Origin: Bowmanella dokdonensis
GTDB taxonomy: Bacteria; Pseudomonadota; Gammaproteobacteria; Enterobacterales; Alteromonadaceae
Direction of reading: 5' to 3'
DNA: 64,000 nucleotides
Assembly: GCF_017254865.1 (NCBI RefSeq)
Contig: NZ_JAFKCV010000003.1
Location: 62,001-126,000, forward strand
How positions within the stretch are numbered: the first letter of the stretch is position 1; the number at the start of each line of letters is the position of its first letter. The position numbers were made by a program, and so were the translations under genes. The notes below the pieces were generated by a model, which was not told where the DNA came from, did no database searches, and saw only the letters and a program-made list of their open reading frames with translations. Below, piece after piece: positions 46,563-56,014 of the stretch.

Positions 46563-47333
46563 GTGATCCACGCAACAGCCATAATCGATCCCAGTGCCCG
46601 CCTTGGTGAGAATGTTCAGGTGGGGCCTTACTCCGTCATCGGCGCCGACGTGCAGATCGGCGATGATTGTGTCATCGCGCCCCATGTGGTGATCAGGGGG
46701 CCGAGCAGGATCGGCAGGAGGAACAAGTTTTTTCAGTTCTCCTCCATAGGGGAGGATTGTCAGGATAAGAAATACGCCGGCGAAGTCACCTACCTGGAGG
46801 TGGGCGACAACAACGTATTCCGTGAATTTTCCACCATTCATCGCGGTACCGTCCAGGACCAGTCCCTGACCAGGGTCGGATCCAACAACCTGTTCATGAA
46901 TTATGTGCATATCGCTCATGACTGCATGATCGGGGATAACAATATTTTTGCCAACAACGCCAGTATCGCCGGCCATGTGCATATAGGTGACTGGGTCATC
47001 ATAGGGGGCATGTCCGGGGTTCACCAGTTCTGCCATATAGGCTCCCACAGTTTTTGTGGGGCAGGCTCTATCCTGTTGAAGGACTTACCTCCTTATGTAA
47101 TGGCGGGCGGGGAGAAAGTTGCCCCCCACGGCATCAATGCAGAAGGCTTGCGCCGACGAGGCTTCAGCAAGGAAAGTATCCTTGCCATCCGCCGGGCTTA
47201 TAAGGTGCTGTATCGCAGTGGTAAGACGGTGGAGGAAGCACTGATTGAGTTGCGCGAAATGGAAAAGGACACGCCTGAGGTCGGCATTCTGGCAGACTTT
47301 GTGGCCAACTCCTCCCGCGGCATCTTGCGCTGA
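46563..47333 (+). CDS. lpxA: UDP-N-acetylglucosamine O-acyltransferase
   Basis: This 256-residue trimeric enzyme carries out the first step of lipid A synthesis. It is built of hexapeptide repeats ([39 protein letters not shown]) and has the catalytic His in [37 protein letters not shown]; the C-terminal domain ([29 protein letters not shown]) is typical. The start is GTG, 4 bp after the fabZ stop, with AAGG just before it. Confidence 0.97.
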   Translation: MIHATAIIDPSARLGENVQVGPYSVIGADVQIGDDCVIAPHVVIRGPSRIGRRNKFFQFSSIGEDCQDKKYAGEVTYLEVGDNNVFREFSTIHRGTVQDQSLTRVGSNNLFMNYVHIAHDCMIGDNNIFANNASIAGHVHIGDWVIIGGMSGVHQFCHIGSHSFCGAGSILLKDLPPYVMAGGEKVAPHGINAEGLRRRGFSKESILAIRRAYKVLYRSGKTVEEALIELREMEKDTPEVGILADFVANSSRGILR

Positions 47334-47336
47334 GTC

Positions 47337-48482
47337 ATGGCAGACAGGCCGATCCGAATTGGGCTGGTAGCCGGAGAAGCTTCCGGCGACATCCTGGGGG
47401 CTGGCCTTATCCGTGCTCTCAAGGAACGATTTCCCGATGCCCGGTTTGAGGGTATTGGCGGTCCGCTGATGCAGGCACAAGGCTGCCAATCCCTGTTTGA
47501 TATGGAAGAGCTGTCGGTGATGGGGCTGGTGGAAGTGCTATCCCGGATTCGACGGCTGCTGTCAATTCGCAAGGCTTTGGCGAAGCATTTTAGCGCTAAT
47601 CCTCCTGATGTGTTTATCGGTATCGATGCCCCTGACTTCAACCTCGGGTTGGAGCGACGCCTGAAAAAAGCCGGCATCAAAACCGTCCAGTATGTGAGCC
47701 CAAGTGTCTGGGCCTGGCGTGAAAAACGCATTTTCAAGATAGCCGAAGCCACCAATCTGGTATTGAGCCTGCTGCCGTTTGAGAAAGCCTTCTATGACAG
47801 GCATCAGGTTCCCTGCACCTTTGTCGGTCATACGCTGGCCGATCAGGTTCCACTGCATCCGGATCAACTGGCCGCCAGGCTGGCCCTGGGGCTGGAAGAG
47901 CATGACAGGGTACTGGCCCTGCTGCCGGGCAGTCGTGGCAGCGAAATCAAGCTGTTGCTGGAGCCCTTTCTGACCGCCGCCAGCCTGTTGCAGAAGCGCC
48001 TGCCAGGTCTTAAGGTTCTGCTCCCGGCTGCCAATGCCAGGCGTCGTGAACAAATAGAAGCCTATCTGGCAGGGCATGCCTTTGAACTTGAACTCAAGCT
48101 GATAGATGGCCGGTCCCGTGAGGCGATGGTGGCCGCAGACGCCATACTGCTGGCGTCCGGCACGGCCACCCTGGAGGCCATGTTATGCAAAAGACCCATG
48201 CTGGTGGCTTACCGGTTTAACTGGCTGACGTACCAGATGGGCAGAAGGATGTACAAACCCAAGTATTTTTCCCTGCCCAACCTGCTGGCAGGGGAGGAAC
48301 TGGTACCGGAGTTACTTCAACATCAGGTACAGCCGCATAAAATGGCCGAACTGCTTGAGGCCATGCTGGTCGACGGCGCCCCCCAACTTGTAGCCCGGTT
48401 CGAACAATTGCACCAGAGCCTGAAAAAAGATGCCGATCATCAGGCCGCGCTGGCAGTCGGGAAGTTGATAGAACAAGCATGA
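47337..48482 (+). CDS. lpxB: Lipid-A-disaccharide synthase
   Basis: This 381-residue GT19 glycosyltransferase joins UDP-2,3-diacylglucosamine and lipid X. Motifs: [54 protein letters not shown] and [28 protein letters not shown] 47337 is 3 bp after the lpxA stop; its stop overlaps rnhB (ATGA). Confidence 0.97.
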   Translation: MADRPIRIGLVAGEASGDILGAGLIRALKERFPDARFEGIGGPLMQAQGCQSLFDMEELSVMGLVEVLSRIRRLLSIRKALAKHFSANPPDVFIGIDAPDFNLGLERRLKKAGIKTVQYVSPSVWAWREKRIFKIAEATNLVLSLLPFEKAFYDRHQVPCTFVGHTLADQVPLHPDQLAARLALGLEEHDRVLALLPGSRGSEIKLLLEPFLTAASLLQKRLPGLKVLLPAANARRREQIEAYLAGHAFELELKLIDGRSREAMVAADAILLASGTATLEAMLCKRPMLVAYRFNWLTYQMGRRMYKPKYFSLPNLLAGEELVPELLQHQVQPHKMAELLEAMLVDGAPQLVARFEQLHQSLKKDADHQAALAVGKLIEQA

Positions 48483-49072
48483 AGAACAGATTGATAGCCG
48501 GCGTGGATGAAGTCGGTCGAGGACCCCTGGTGGGGGATGTAGTGACAGCAGCCGTGATTCTGGACCCGGCCCGGCCCATTGCAGGCCTGGCGGACTCCAA
48601 GACCTTGTCGGAGAAAAGACGCCTGCTGCTGTATGATGAAATTCTCAGCAAAGCCTTGTGCTGGCAGGTGGGACGGGCGAACCCGGCAGAAATCGACAAG
48701 TTGAACATCCTGCACGCCACCCTGCTTGCCATGACCCGTGCTGTGCAAGGGCTGTCTGTGCAGCCTGAGCACGTGCTGGTGGATGGTAATCGCTGTCCTG
48801 GCTGGGGTTATTCCAGTGAGGCGGTGATCAAGGGCGATAGTCTGCATGCCTGCATCTCGGCTGCCTCCATTGTCGCCAAAGTCACCCGCGACAGGGAAAT
48901 GCAGGTGCTGGACAGCCAGTTTCCCGAGTACGGTTTTGCCAAGCATAAAGGCTATCCGACTGCGGTGCATCTGCAACAATTGAGTTTGTTGGGGCCGACG
49001 GCGCACCACAGATTGAGTTTTAAACCTGTCCAGATGGCCCTGAAGCAACGCCATGGAGTGTTAAATGGCTGA
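48479..49072 (+). CDS. rnhB: Ribonuclease HII
   Basis: This 197-residue enzyme removes ribonucleotides from DNA. It shows [24 protein letters not shown] (DExGRG, first catalytic Asp-Glu), [42 protein letters not shown] (catalytic Asp, KVxRD) and [14 protein letters not shown]. It overlaps lpxB by 4 bp and dnaE by 8 bp. Confidence 0.97.
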   Translation: MKNRLIAGVDEVGRGPLVGDVVTAAVILDPARPIAGLADSKTLSEKRRLLLYDEILSKALCWQVGRANPAEIDKLNILHATLLAMTRAVQGLSVQPEHVLVDGNRCPGWGYSSEAVIKGDSLHACISAASIVAKVTRDREMQVLDSQFPEYGFAKHKGYPTAVHLQQLSLLGPTAHHRLSFKPVQMALKQRHGVLNG

Positions 49073-52000
49073 ACCCAGCTTTGTGCATCTTCGCGTCCAC
49101 AGCGATTTTTCCATGCGGGATGGCCTGAACAAGGTCAAGCCCATTCTGGCCAAGGTCAAGGCTTTGAACATGCCGGCCGTGGCCATTACCGATCAGATGA
49201 ACTTCTGTGGTCTGGTACGTTTTTACGGTGAGGCCCACGCCCAGGGTATCAAACCTATCATAGGCGCCGACTTCTGGGTGCGTGGTGAAGAGTTGGAAGA
49301 GCAGCTCTTTCGGCTGACGCTGCTGGCAAAAAACAACGAAGGCTACAAGAATATCACCCTGCTGATTTCCAGGGCGTACCAGCGTGGTTACCTGCAGGAC
49401 AGGCCGGTCATAGATAAGGACTGGCTGGCTGAACACCGTGAAGGCGTGATTATTCTTTCCGGTGGCCGGGAAGGGGATCTGGGCCTGGCCCTTGCCAAGG
49501 GCAACCGGGAAATGGCTCAGACCATGCTGGCTTTTTACCAGCAACATTTCGATCAGCACTTCTACCTGGAGCTGATTCGTACCGGCCGCCCGGGAGAGGA
49601 AGATTATCTGCATCAGGCAGTGGAGCTGGCTGGACAGCAAAATCTACCCGTGGTGGCCACCAACGAGGTGTGCTTTATCGAGGCGGAAAATTTTGACGCC
49701 CATGAAGTGCGGGTTTGCATTCATGACGGATATACCCTGGAGGACAACCGCCGTCCAAAGCGGTACAGCGAGCAGCAGTATCTGCGTAGCGCAGAGGAAA
49801 TGACCCAGCTGTTTGCCGATATTCCAGAAGCCTTGCAGAATACCGTTGAGATTGCCAGACGCTGCAATGTGACCATCCGCCTGGGTGAATATTTCCTGCC
49901 CCAATTCCCCACCGGCGATCTGAGCACAGAAGATTTCCTGGTCAAGAAGTCCGAGGAAGGACTCGAAGAGCGCCTGGAATTTCTGTTCCCGGATCCTGCC
50001 GTACGGGCGGAGCGTCGTGCCGAATATGATGAGCGCCTGGCCATTGAGTTGCAGGTCATCAACCAGATGGGCTTCCCGGGTTACTTCCTGATCGTGATGG
50101 AGTTTATTCAGTGGAGTAAGGATAACGGCATACCCGTTGGCCCCGGCCGGGGCTCGGGTGCGGGTTCACTGGTAGCCTATGCGCTGAAGATCACCGATCT
50201 TGATCCCCTCGAATTCGATCTGCTGTTTGAACGCTTCCTCAACCCAGAAAGGGTATCCATGCCGGATTTTGATGTGGATTTTTGCATGGATCGCCGGGAT
50301 GAAGTGATCGACCATGTAGCCGACCTGTATGGCCGCGAAGCGGTCTCGCAGATCATCACCTTCGGCACCATGGCCGCCAAGGCGGTGGTGCGGGACGTGG
50401 GTAGGGTGTTGGGCCATCCCTATGGATTTGTTGACCGAATTTCCAAGCTGATCCCGGGCGATCCGGGCATGACCCTGGCCAAGGCCTTTGAGGTTGAACC
50501 CAGGTTACCCGAATTGTATGAACAGGATGAAGAGGTCCGGGACCTCATCGATATGGCGCGAACCCTGGAAGGGGTCACCCGTAATGCCGGCAAACACGCC
50601 GGTGGTGTGGTGATCGCGCCGACCAGAATTACTGATTTTGCCGCCCTGTATTGTGACGAAGCGGGTAACAACCCGGTTACCCAGTTTGACAAGAACGATG
50701 TGGAAACGGCCGGACTGGTTAAATTCGACTTTCTCGGCCTGCGCACCCTGACCATCATTCAGTGGGCCCTGGATATGATCAAGAGCGGCAAGGGACAGGA
50801 CATCGATATCAGCGCCATCCCGCTGGACGACAACCCCAGCTTCAGGCTGTTACAGAACGCAGAAACCACGGCGGTATTCCAGCTTGAATCCCGGGGCATG
50901 AAAGATCTGATCAAACGTCTGCGCCCCGACAGTTTTGAAGACATTATCGCCCTGGTCGCCCTGTTCCGTCCGGGCCCGTTGCAATCGGGGATGGTAGACA
51001 ACTTTATCGACCGCAAACATGGCCGGGAGGCAATATCCTACCCCGACGCCCAGTATCAGCACGAGTGTCTGGAGGAAATCCTCGAACCGACCTATGGCAT
51101 CATCCTTTATCAGGAACAGGTGATGCAGATAGCCCAGGTCATGGCCGGCTACAGCCTGGGAGGCGCTGACCTGCTGCGCCGGGCCATGGGCAAGAAAAAG
51201 CCCGAGGAGATGGCCAAGCAGCGCTCCACCTTCGCCGAAGGGGCTAAAAACAATAATATTGACGCCGAACTGGCGACGAAGATCTTCGATCTGGTAGAAA
51301 AATTCGCCGGTTATGGCTTCAATAAGTCTCACTCTGCTGCCTATGCCCTGGTGTCTTATCAGACTTTGTGGCTGAAGACCCATTACCCGGCCGAGTTCAT
51401 GGCGGCAGTCATGTCGGCGGATATGGATAACACGGACAAGATAGTGACGCTGGTGGACGAATGCCAGCGCATGGGCCTGACGGTTTTGCCTCCGGACGTG
51501 AATACCGGCCAGTATAAGTTCACCGTTGATCCGCAAGGCCAGATTGTGTATGGCATCGGCGCAGTAAAAGGGGTGGGAGAAGGCCCCATCGAAGCCATTA
51601 TTGAGGCCAGGGCAGAGGAGGGACCCTACCGGGATCTGTTCGATTTCTGCGCCAGGGTGGACCTGAAAAGAATCAACAAACGGGTGCTGGAGAAGCTGGT
51701 ATTGGCGGGAGCCATGGACAACCTGGGCCCCCACCGCGCTTCTTTGATGGCCAGTTTGCCCGAAGCCATTGCCGCCGCTGACCAGCATGCCAAGGCTGAA
51801 TCCTTCGGCCAGGCGGATATGTTCGGGCTGTTAACCACCGAGCCAGAAGAAGTCCGGCAGGCCTTTGCCGATGTGCCCAGATGGCCGGAAAAAGTCTGGC
51901 TGGAAGGAGAGCGGGAAACGCTGGGACTGTATCTGACAGGGCATCCTATCAATCAGTATCAGCAGGAGATCCGTCATTACACCAAGGCCAGGCTGGTGGA

Positions 52001-52532
52001 TATCAAACCCACTTCCCGGGAAGGCAGCGCCACCGCGGTGGGACTGGTGATGGATATGCGGGTGATGGTCAACAAACGGGGGAAGCGCTGGGCCATTGTC
52101 ACCCTGGATGACAAGAGCGCCCGTTTGGATGTACGTTTTTTCCCCGATATGCTGGAACAATTCGAAGCTGTGCTGCAAAAAGACAGAATTTTGGTAGTAT
52201 CTGGACAGGTCAGCTTTGATGAGTATTCCGCTGGCAATACAATGACCGGCCGCGACGTCATGGATATTGTCCAGGCCAGGGAAAAGAACGCCAGGGCCCT
52301 GCTGCTGACTCTGTCCCAGGATTGGTGTAGCCCCCAACAGGTGGCGGGGCTGAAGGCTGTTCTGGATAAATATCGTGGTGGCACCTGTCCGGTCCAGTTG
52401 TCATACTTGCATCCCCATGCATCGGCTATGCTGTCTGTAGGGGCCGACTGGTATGTGACACCGGCCGACGAACTGATACACGAATTGCAACTGCTTGTGG
52501 GTGACAAACAGGTAGCCCTGATGTTCCATTGA
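49065..52532 (+). CDS. dnaE: DNA polymerase III alpha subunit
   Basis: This 1155-residue replicative polymerase shows the PHP domain ([21 protein letters not shown] at the start), the palm with [58 protein letters not shown] (three catalytic Asp), fingers, the HhH and a C-terminal OB fold ([35 protein letters not shown]). The length is close to E. coli DnaE (1160). It starts within the 3' end of rnhB. Confidence 0.98.
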   Translation: MAEPSFVHLRVHSDFSMRDGLNKVKPILAKVKALNMPAVAITDQMNFCGLVRFYGEAHAQGIKPIIGADFWVRGEELEEQLFRLTLLAKNNEGYKNITLLISRAYQRGYLQDRPVIDKDWLAEHREGVIILSGGREGDLGLALAKGNREMAQTMLAFYQQHFDQHFYLELIRTGRPGEEDYLHQAVELAGQQNLPVVATNEVCFIEAENFDAHEVRVCIHDGYTLEDNRRPKRYSEQQYLRSAEEMTQLFADIPEALQNTVEIARRCNVTIRLGEYFLPQFPTGDLSTEDFLVKKSEEGLEERLEFLFPDPAVRAERRAEYDERLAIELQVINQMGFPGYFLIVMEFIQWSKDNGIPVGPGRGSGAGSLVAYALKITDLDPLEFDLLFERFLNPERVSMPDFDVDFCMDRRDEVIDHVADLYGREAVSQIITFGTMAAKAVVRDVGRVLGHPYGFVDRISKLIPGDPGMTLAKAFEVEPRLPELYEQDEEVRDLIDMARTLEGVTRNAGKHAGGVVIAPTRITDFAALYCDEAGNNPVTQFDKNDVETAGLVKFDFLGLRTLTIIQWALDMIKSGKGQDIDISAIPLDDNPSFRLLQNAETTAVFQLESRGMKDLIKRLRPDSFEDIIALVALFRPGPLQSGMVDNFIDRKHGREAISYPDAQYQHECLEEILEPTYGIILYQEQVMQIAQVMAGYSLGGADLLRRAMGKKKPEEMAKQRSTFAEGAKNNNIDAELATKIFDLVEKFAGYGFNKSHSAAYALVSYQTLWLKTHYPAEFMAAVMSADMDNTDKIVTLVDECQRMGLTVLPPDVNTGQYKFTVDPQGQIVYGIGAVKGVGEGPIEAIIEARAEEGPYRDLFDFCARVDLKRINKRVLEKLVLAGAMDNLGPHRASLMASLPEAIAAADQHAKAESFGQADMFGLLTTEPEEVRQAFADVPRWPEKVWLEGERETLGLYLTGHPINQYQQEIRHYTKARLVDIKPTSREGSATAVGLVMDMRVMVNKRGKRWAIVTLDDKSARLDVRFFPDMLEQFEAVLQKDRILVVSGQVSFDEYSAGNTMTGRDVMDIVQAREKNARALLLTLSQDWCSPQQVAGLKAVLDKYRGGTCPVQLSYLHPHASAMLSVGADWYVTPADELIHELQLLVGDKQVALMFH

Positions 52533-52563
52533 CGGCTTACAAGCGATCATCACATGGCAATAG

Positions 52564-52588
52564 CCGTCTTCGGAAATAAAGAAGACGG
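52564..52588 (+). promoter_or_regulatory. Hairpin in the accA leader
   Basis: CCGTCTTC (52564-52571) pairs perfectly with GAAGACGG (52581-52588), loop GGAAATAAA. No T-run follows. It lies 27 bp before the accA start and may be a regulatory or processing structure. Confidence 0.5.
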
Positions 52589-52614
52589 ATCACAAACAAT
52601 ATTAAGGTAGTGGG

Positions 52615-53571
52615 ATGAGTTTAAACTATCTGAGTTTTGAGCAGCCAATTGCAGAATTGGAAGCCAAAATCGAGGAATTGCGCCTGGTCAATCAGGGCGG
52701 TGAGTTCGACGTGGGCCTGGAAGAGGAAATCACCAAGCTCAAGGAAAAAAGTGCCGAACTGACCAGAAAAATCTTTGCCGATTTGGGAGCCTGGCAGGTG
52801 TCACAGCTGGCTCGTCATCCGCTAAGGCCCTACACCCTGGATTATCTGCCGAGAATTTTCACCGACTTCGATGAACTGGCTGGTGATCGGGCGTTCGCCG
52901 ATGACAAGGCCATTGTAGGCGGTCTGGCCAAACTCGATGGACAGGCGGTGATGGTGATCGGCCATCAGAAAGGCCGGGACACCGCCGAGAAGATTAAACG
53001 GAATTTCGGCATGCCCAAACCCGAAGGATACCGTAAGGCGTTGCGTTTGATGGAAATGGCTGAGCGTTTCCGTTTACCCATTATTACCTTTATCGATACA
53101 CCGGGCGCCTATCCGGGCGTTGGCGCAGAGGAACGGGGCCAGAGCGAGGCCATCGCCCGTAACCTCAAGGTGATGGCGGGGCTGAAAGTGCCGGTCATCT
53201 GTACGGTCATCGGCGAAGGTGGCTCGGGCGGCGCATTGGCCATCGGTGTGGGGGATCGGGTCAATATGCTGCAATACAGCACCTATTCGGTGATCTCTCC
53301 CGAGGGCTGTGCCTCAATCCTGTGGAAAAGCGCAGAAAAAGCGCCCCTGGCAGCGGAAGCCATGGGGGTCAGTGCTCAGCAAATCAAAAAGCTTGGCCTG
53401 ATCAACCAGATAGTCGAAGAACCACTGGGTGGCGGGCATCGTAACTATGACGGGGTGGCCGCGAATCTGAAAGCCTGCATCAAACAGCAGTTGTCCCAGT
53501 TACAGAAGCTGTCTCAGGCCAACCTGCTGGACGAACGCTACGAGCGACTCATGTCATTTGGCTATTGCTGA
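52615..53571 (+). CDS. accA: Acetyl-CoA carboxylase carboxyltransferase alpha subunit
   Basis: This 318-residue protein forms the alpha2-beta2 carboxyltransferase with AccD and commits acetyl-CoA to fatty acid synthesis. It begins [21 protein letters not shown] and shows GFAD-type [81 protein letters not shown] and [52 protein letters not shown] precedes the ATG. A terminator follows. Confidence 0.98.
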   Translation: MSLNYLSFEQPIAELEAKIEELRLVNQGGEFDVGLEEEITKLKEKSAELTRKIFADLGAWQVSQLARHPLRPYTLDYLPRIFTDFDELAGDRAFADDKAIVGGLAKLDGQAVMVIGHQKGRDTAEKIKRNFGMPKPEGYRKALRLMEMAERFRLPIITFIDTPGAYPGVGAEERGQSEAIARNLKVMAGLKVPVICTVIGEGGSGGALAIGVGDRVNMLQYSTYSVISPEGCASILWKSAEKAPLAAEAMGVSAQQIKKLGLINQIVEEPLGGGHRNYDGVAANLKACIKQQLSQLQKLSQANLLDERYERLMSFGYC

Positions 53572-53588
53572 TCAATGCCGATAAACTA

Positions 53589-53610
53589 GGCCGCATTCGC
53601 GGCCTTTTTT
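53589..53610 (+). terminator. Terminator after accA
   Basis: GGCCGC (53589-53594) pairs with GCGGCC (53599-53604), loop ATTC, then six T (53605-53610). It closes the long cluster just 10 bp before the predicted tilS start. Confidence 0.92.
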
Positions 53611-53620
53611 AATTCCAGCC

Positions 53621-54967
53621 TTGCTGTTCAATGACTTTCGCGCCTTTATGGCGCCCTATATTCACCAACCCCTGTCCGTTGCCTACAGCGGCGGAATGGA
53701 CTCCCATGTCTTGCTGCACCTGCTCTGGCGTCTGCGTGAGCAACATCCTTTCATGCAGATTGGCGCCGTGCATGTGCACCACGGCCTGAGTCCTAATGCC
53801 GATCAATGGCAGAGTCATTGCGAAAGGGTCTGTCAGGCGCTGGGAATAGCCCTGACAAGCCGGCGGGTAAAAGTGCTGATGAAGGGCCGGCAAAGTCTGG
53901 AAGCTCAGGCCAGGGAGGCCCGTTATCAGGCTATCGACGAGGCGGTTGGGACCGATACCGCCGTGCTGCTGGGCCAGCACCAGCGGGATCAACTGGAGAG
54001 CTTTCTGTTGCAGCTCAAGCGCGGTGCCGGGCCAAGAGGCCTGTCGGCCATGGCCGATAGCCAGCGTTCTGGCGATCGGCTGTACCTGCGGCCATTACTG
54101 CAGCAGCCTCCTTCGTCGCTCAGACAGTATGCCCAGGAATTCGCTCTGCAATGGGTGGAGGATGAGTCCAACCTGCACACCGGGTTTGAGCGCAACTTTC
54201 TGCGCCATGAGATCGTCCCCCTGCTCGAGGCCCGCTGGCCGCATATAGGTTCGACGGTGGCCCGCAGCGCCAGGCTCTGTGCCGAACAACAGACTTTGCT
54301 GGATGAGTGTACGAGTGGACATCTGGCCAGGCTCAGGCAAAAGGATGGCAGCCTCTGCTTAAAAGGGTTGGTAGGATTTTCTCTCTCCTGGCAAAGACAA
54401 ATAGTACGTCTGTGGCTGTTGGACGCAGGATTACCTGTACCCACGGAAAAACAGCTGGAGCAGATAATCAGGCAGGCGATGCAGGCCAGGGAAGATGCTG
54501 CCCCCAGTGTAAAGGTGGCTAACTGGCAGGTGCGGCGTTTTCAGCAACGCCTGTATTTAACCGGATCCATCGTCAATACCATGCCCGAGGAGCTGATCTG
54601 GCGGGGGGAAAAAGTGTTCGTCCTCCCGGATGGCCGCCGGCTGGAGTTTACACCGGGCTACAAAGGGGGGGAATCCAATGAGATCCTGCTGAATATTGCT
54701 CAGGAGGACAGCGTCGCGGTGTGCTTCGCCAGGCTTAATGATCGCTTCACACCCGCAGGGTCTCGTCACAGCAAACCCCTTAAACAATGGCTCAAACTTT
54801 GGCGGGTGCCGCCGTGGCAACGTTCGCAACTGCCACTGATCTACCTGAATCACAGGCTGGTGGCGGTGCTTGGCCTGGAGGGGCCTGAACTGGCCGATAC
54901 GGAGGGGAATAAGCCGGGGTGGCTTCGGATTCGTCTTGCCGGTAGCGGCAAAACCTTGCCGTCATAA
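53621..54967 (+). CDS. tilS: tRNA(Ile)-lysidine synthase
   Basis: This 448-residue enzyme converts C34 of tRNA-Ile2 to lysidine. The PP-loop is LSVAYSGGMDSHVLLHLLWRL; further marks are VHVHHGLSPNADQWQSHC, LLGQHQRDQLESFLLQLKRGAGPRGLSAM and FERNFLRHEIVPLL. The C-terminal domain (DRFTPAGSRHSKPLKQWLKLWRVPPWQRSQLPLIY) is complete. The start is uncertain: TTG 53621 gives a normal distance to the PP-loop but lies 10 bp after a terminator T-run without a ribosome site; ATG 53648 is the alternative. The promoter may therefore overlap accA. Confidence 0.93.
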   Translation: MLFNDFRAFMAPYIHQPLSVAYSGGMDSHVLLHLLWRLREQHPFMQIGAVHVHHGLSPNADQWQSHCERVCQALGIALTSRRVKVLMKGRQSLEAQAREARYQAIDEAVGTDTAVLLGQHQRDQLESFLLQLKRGAGPRGLSAMADSQRSGDRLYLRPLLQQPPSSLRQYAQEFALQWVEDESNLHTGFERNFLRHEIVPLLEARWPHIGSTVARSARLCAEQQTLLDECTSGHLARLRQKDGSLCLKGLVGFSLSWQRQIVRLWLLDAGLPVPTEKQLEQIIRQAMQAREDAAPSVKVANWQVRRFQQRLYLTGSIVNTMPEELIWRGEKVFVLPDGRRLEFTPGYKGGESNEILLNIAQEDSVAVCFARLNDRFTPAGSRHSKPLKQWLKLWRVPPWQRSQLPLIYLNHRLVAVLGLEGPELADTEGNKPGWLRIRLAGSGKTLPS

Positions 54968-54998
54968 CCTTGGGCCCATTCAAATCAGCAAATGGGTA

Positions 54999-55886
54999 TC
55001 AGGCAGTGCGCATCTGCCGGTAACCTGCCTGTTTGACCCGGTACAGGTTGCCGTCGGCGCGTTCGAACAAATTGAAATGTTCGTCACCGTCCTGGTACTG
55101 GCTGGTGCCTATACTGCAACTGACCTGGTGCTTGGCCAACAGCGGCTGGGTGGCAAGGGCCCTATGAATTCGCTGGGCGATAGTCAGCAGAATCTGCTGA
55201 TCGGCATCTTCGATCAGGCAACAAAATTCGTCCCCGCCAAAGCGGAAGGCAAAATCCGTGTCACGCAAGCAGCCGGCGATAGACTCAGCAGCGGCAACGA
55301 GTACTCTGTCACCTTCCTGGTGGCCGAACCTGTCATTGATGGCTTTGAATCTGTCCATGTCGATGACCAGCAGGCCGAAACGTTTTTCTGCTCGTCGTTT
55401 GGCGTGGCTGATCTGGCGCAGCAGAGCCTCGTCAAAACTGGCGCGGTTGCCGAGGCCGGTCAGGTGATCCTTGTTGGCCAGACGCTTTAACTGACCATGG
55501 GTCAGGCAGTTGCGCAAACCCAGGCTGAACAAGTCCTGCAGCTCCTGGACAAGCTTCAACTCCGACGGCGCAGGCAGGCTGTCAAACTGATAGGCGACCA
55601 CGGCTTCCAGGTTCGAGTCCCATTGGCAGTGGAACTTCCGGCTGTGCGCCGCCTGCGTGCCGACAAGAACGTTGCCCTGCTGCCAGTGCACTTCTACACC
55701 GGCAAGCGGTATCCGCTCCCTTACTTCGTTAAGGTATTGTCTGAGCAGCTCCTGAGTGTCCAGAGTCGTCAGCAGCTTTTTCATCAGTTCCAACATTTCA
55801 CCCTCCCGCAGCAACTGATCAGTCGCAGTGAAATGGAAGACGCCGTCAACAGATGTGCTATCGTGAATTGAGGTAAGTTGTTCCAA
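54999..55886 (-). CDS. Diguanylate cyclase (GGDEF)
   Basis: This 295-residue cytoplasmic protein has a GAF-like N-terminal half (about 1-125, MLELMKKLLTTLDTQELLRQYLNEVRERIPLAGVEVHWQQG) and a C-terminal GGDEF domain: DHLTGLGNRASFDEALL, LVIDMDRFKAINDRFGHQEGD, FAFRFGGDEFCCLIE and SIGTSQYQ. The I-site RDTD lies five residues before GGDEF, so it should make c-di-GMP with product inhibition. No transmembrane segments. It converges on tilS (31 bp gap) and is divergent from the KefB-type gene. Confidence 0.92.
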   Translation of the reverse strand: MEQLTSIHDSTSVDGVFHFTATDQLLREGEMLELMKKLLTTLDTQELLRQYLNEVRERIPLAGVEVHWQQGNVLVGTQAAHSRKFHCQWDSNLEAVVAYQFDSLPAPSELKLVQELQDLFSLGLRNCLTHGQLKRLANKDHLTGLGNRASFDEALLRQISHAKRRAEKRFGLLVIDMDRFKAINDRFGHQEGDRVLVAAAESIAGCLRDTDFAFRFGGDEFCCLIEDADQQILLTIAQRIHRALATQPLLAKHQVSCSIGTSQYQDGDEHFNLFERADGNLYRVKQAGYRQMRTA

Positions 55887-56014
55887 TTTCTGCTCCTGGC
55901 GTTAACCTGACGGTTTTTCGGCAACCTGTGCTAAATTGAGTTTACTGAGATGGAACTAGCAAAATGTGTGCCTGCATCGTTATTTGAGCCGGTATCTGAT
56001 TGACAGGGTATTGA

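Noticed and set aside
50850-51788. A 312-codon minus-strand frame over dnaE
   Set aside because: Antisense shadow of the polymerase gene.
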